A stretch of 64,000 nt of DNA from a virus. The translations under genes and the position numbers were made by a program. Below are positions 62,704 to 64,000 of this stretch, piece after piece. The stretch is from positions 1-64,000 of IMG/VR virus record IMGVR_UViG_3300025313_000944. One strand, written 5' to 3'. The stretch's first letter is position 1, and the number at the start of each line of letters is the position of its first letter. The notes under the pieces were generated by a model, which was not told the origin of the DNA, did not search any database, and saw only the letters and a list, made by a program, of their open reading frames with translations.

Positions 62704-62740
62704 AGAGCCAAGCCTTAATTGCTTGGCTCTTTTTTATTTT
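62704..62740 (+). terminator. Intrinsic terminator of module F
   Basis: AGAGCCAAGC (62704-62713) with GCTTGGCTCT (62721-62730), 7-base loop, then TTTTTATTTT. Strong terminator. Confidence 0.92.
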
Positions 62741-63076
62741 ATTCTATTTGTGAAAAGGTGCACAAGATAGTACCCGGTGTCACAATAGTGTGAATATTAT
62801 CACAAGCCCCCCCCCTTCGTGAAAAAATTCACGAGTAGAACACCGGTTCTACGGGGTGTGGACGTTGATTATGGTTAAAGAGTTTTTGGTTAATAACTTT
62901 ACATAATATATATTGCAGGCATTAGACATGGTGTTTGTAATTATTACTCGACATAATATTTTATGTAAATACCGGTTAACAACCAGATTAAAATATTGGT
63001 ACTACTCCTAATACCAGGTAAAACATCGCTTCCCCCGAAAGTTTAATTAAGTTGTATTCAATTTAACGTGACCAAT
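62741..63076. other. Non-coding region between convergent blocks
   Basis: No gene. Includes TGTGA-N6-TCACA-type sites at 62749-62764 (GCACA end), 62789-62804 (perfect) and 62818-62833 (CGTGA...TCACG), a run of nine C, and a 9-bp inverted repeat TTTACATAA/TTATGTAAA (62898-62906, 62961-62969) in AT-rich DNA. Confidence 0.65.
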
Positions 63077-63244
63077 TTAGTGTTTCAGTTTCTCTACGTA
63101 CTTCTGAAGCATAACTTTGAACCTCTTAGAACCAGCTCCTTCTTCGGCTTGGGCTAGAAGTTGTCTGGTGTAGGCCAACAGAAGTTCACGACTATCCCTG
63201 AGTTCGTCTAGAAGTTTATCTTTAACTTCATCATACTCATCCAT
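63077..63244 (-). CDS. Small coiled-coil protein
   Basis: 55 aa, MDEYDEVKDKLLDELRDSRE, helical heptads, then basic MLQKYVEKLKH. Lies two bases from the upstream membrane gene. Last gene of leftward structural block. Function unknown. Confidence 0.6.
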   Translation of the reverse strand: MDEYDEVKDKLLDELRDSRELLLAYTRQLLAQAEEGAGSKRFKVMLQKYVEKLKH

Positions 63245-63246
63245 CT

Positions 63247-63558
63247 TTACCCCTTGGTCATGGCCGCCAATAAAGTTCTTATGGTCGCGGTTACTTCTTG
63301 TACCACAGCCGTGACTTCATCTTTAACCTTCAGCAAGGTTTGCAGGTGGGCTTCTTGCATCTCTAATTTCTCTTCTTGGAGTTCTTTGACTTCTTCTATG
63401 TGTTTTTGCAAGATAGCTTGGATTTGGTCACGCAAAGCTTCTACTCGTTTGTAGAGGTGCATGATGACCAGGATGTTGATAGCCGTGATCAAACCCAAGA
63501 TACCTTTGTCCAAAAATTTTTCTAAGAATTGGTCTAACACTGTTTTTCCTTTCTTCAT
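63247..63558 (-). CDS. Membrane-anchored coiled-coil protein
   Basis: 103 aa from ATG 63558 (GGAGG five bases upstream). Transmembrane helix GILGLITAINILVIMHLY, then a coiled coil (KHIEEVKELQEEKLEMQEAH) to the end. Could be an i-spanin-like or holin-regulator protein from layout and position after virion genes. Confidence 0.65.
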   Translation of the reverse strand: MKKGKTVLDQFLEKFLDKGILGLITAINILVIMHLYKRVEALRDQIQAILQKHIEEVKELQEEKLEMQEAHLQTLLKVKDEVTAVVQEVTATIRTLLAAMTKG

Positions 63559-63613
63559 ATACCTCCGCCCAAGGTTAATTAAATTGGTCAACCAAATTGA
63601 TACAATTTAGTGG

Positions 63614-64000
63614 TTAAGTTACTTCGTAAGTTCCATTGAAATAAATTAAATCCCCGTTAGCCAGAGCAAAGCTGGGGTTTGATCCCACGTAACCAGCTTG
63701 ATTGATGATAACTCGCCAATCGGTGGTTCCCTCGGCAAACAAGATACCCACATAGTTGGCCGTACCGGTGTCATTAACCCGGGCAAAGCCAAGTGGCATG
63801 ATGGCATTTACGCCCCGTATGGCTGCTGGTTGTCCACCGATGATGATGTCGCTCCCACCAGTACCGGCGCTGGTGATAGTTAACACAGCGTCCAAATGGC
63901 AAATCTTATTGACGACTTTATATTTGCATACGTTAGCTGTTAATGTCACTGAGACGCCCTGTGTAACAGTTGGCGTCCAGGCATTCCAACCTGTCAAGGT
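63614..64000 (-). CDS. C-terminal part of a structural protein, cut by the window edge
   Basis: 128 codons in frame to the window edge, starting ...TLTGWNAWTPTVTQ, with Gly/Ala/Thr-rich beta phrases (ITSAGTGGSDIIIGGQ, FALANGDLIYFNGTYEV) typical of tail fibre or receptor-binding tips. The real start lies outside. If the ends of the window are joined, it continues in frame from the 1-108 gene to give 164 aa. Confidence 0.65.
   Translation of the reverse strand, partial: TLTGWNAWTPTVTQGVSVTLTANVCKYKVVNKICHLDAVLTITSAGTGGSDIIIGGQPAAIRGVNAIMPLGFARVNDTGTANYVGILFAEGTTDWRVIINQAGYVGSNPSFALANGDLIYFNGTYEVT

Noticed and set aside
1-64000. Lysogeny genes (integrase, repressor, attachment site)
   Set aside because: None recognised; the TGTGA operators and repeats are not enough to call the phage temperate.

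Overview
The window is phage DNA: a large part, possibly most, of the genome of a tailed dsDNA phage (Caudoviricetes) with an HK97-type head. Genes are short, densely packed and mostly joined by ATGA or TAATG overlaps. Terminase, portal, prohead protease/scaffold and major capsid genes lie in one leftward block, and a full replication set in one rightward block. No integrase, repressor or partition gene was recognised. The host is unknown. A phage-encoded sortase, a sortable surface protein, several lipoproteins and no recognisable outer-membrane spanin suggest (inference) a monoderm or Chloroflexota-like bacterium. Promoters are of the ordinary sigma70 type, often with an extended -10. Layout: (A) 1-16.0 kb, leftward: tail-fibre-like protein, capsid, protease/scaffold, portal, intein-bearing large terminase, tRNA-Trp and tRNA-Pro, possible small terminase, RecB/Cas4-like nuclease, DNA methyltransferase, RNase H, HNH endonuclease and a sortase. 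(B) 16.4-37.5 kb, rightward: lytic transglycosylase, family A DNA polymerase, RecA with an intein in its P-loop, ssDNA-binding protein, DnaB helicase, resolvase-like nuclease, sigma-region-4-like protein, intein-bearing exonuclease, RNA ligase, TOPRIM primase, nucleotide-metabolism genes (deoxyribosyltransferase-like, DUF1599/Nmad1, MazG-like, class II ribonucleotide reductase), a broken MT-A70 methyltransferase, a phosphoesterase and a HAD phosphatase. (C) 37.6-55.1 kb, leftward: about 40 mostly small genes enclosing an amide-bond synthesis cluster at 41.6-51.2 kb. That cluster has two COOH-NH2 ligase (amidoligase) proteins, an ATP-grasp ligase, two class I and one class II glutamine amidotransferase-type proteins, a RuvB-like AAA ATPase and zinc-ribbon proteins, with a methyltransferase alongside. 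(D) 55.1-60.0 kb, rightward: zinc-ribbon and small membrane proteins, DUF1360, and a large secreted protein with LPxxG-like motifs and a C-terminal anchor. (E) 60.0-61.15 kb: repeat-rich non-coding DNA with iteron-like repeats, a candidate origin or regulatory hub. (F) 61.1-62.8 kb, rightward: a self-contained module with its own promoter and terminator, flanked on both sides by TGTGA-N6-TCACA dyads. (G) 63.1-64.0 kb, leftward: coiled-coil and membrane proteins and a truncated structural protein. How it fits together: B makes replication proteins and nucleotides; A builds and packages the head; C and the sortase/surface-protein pair look like tools for changing the cell envelope or making an unusual amide-linked product (inference). 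Tape-measure, tail-tube and baseplate genes were not recognised, so the genome probably extends beyond the window, although the two ends happen to join in frame. A five-member promoter family (a GGTGAAACTGGTNCTTGACA-like -35 block) and a repeated GGTA-GCA-TACC element tie the regions together.
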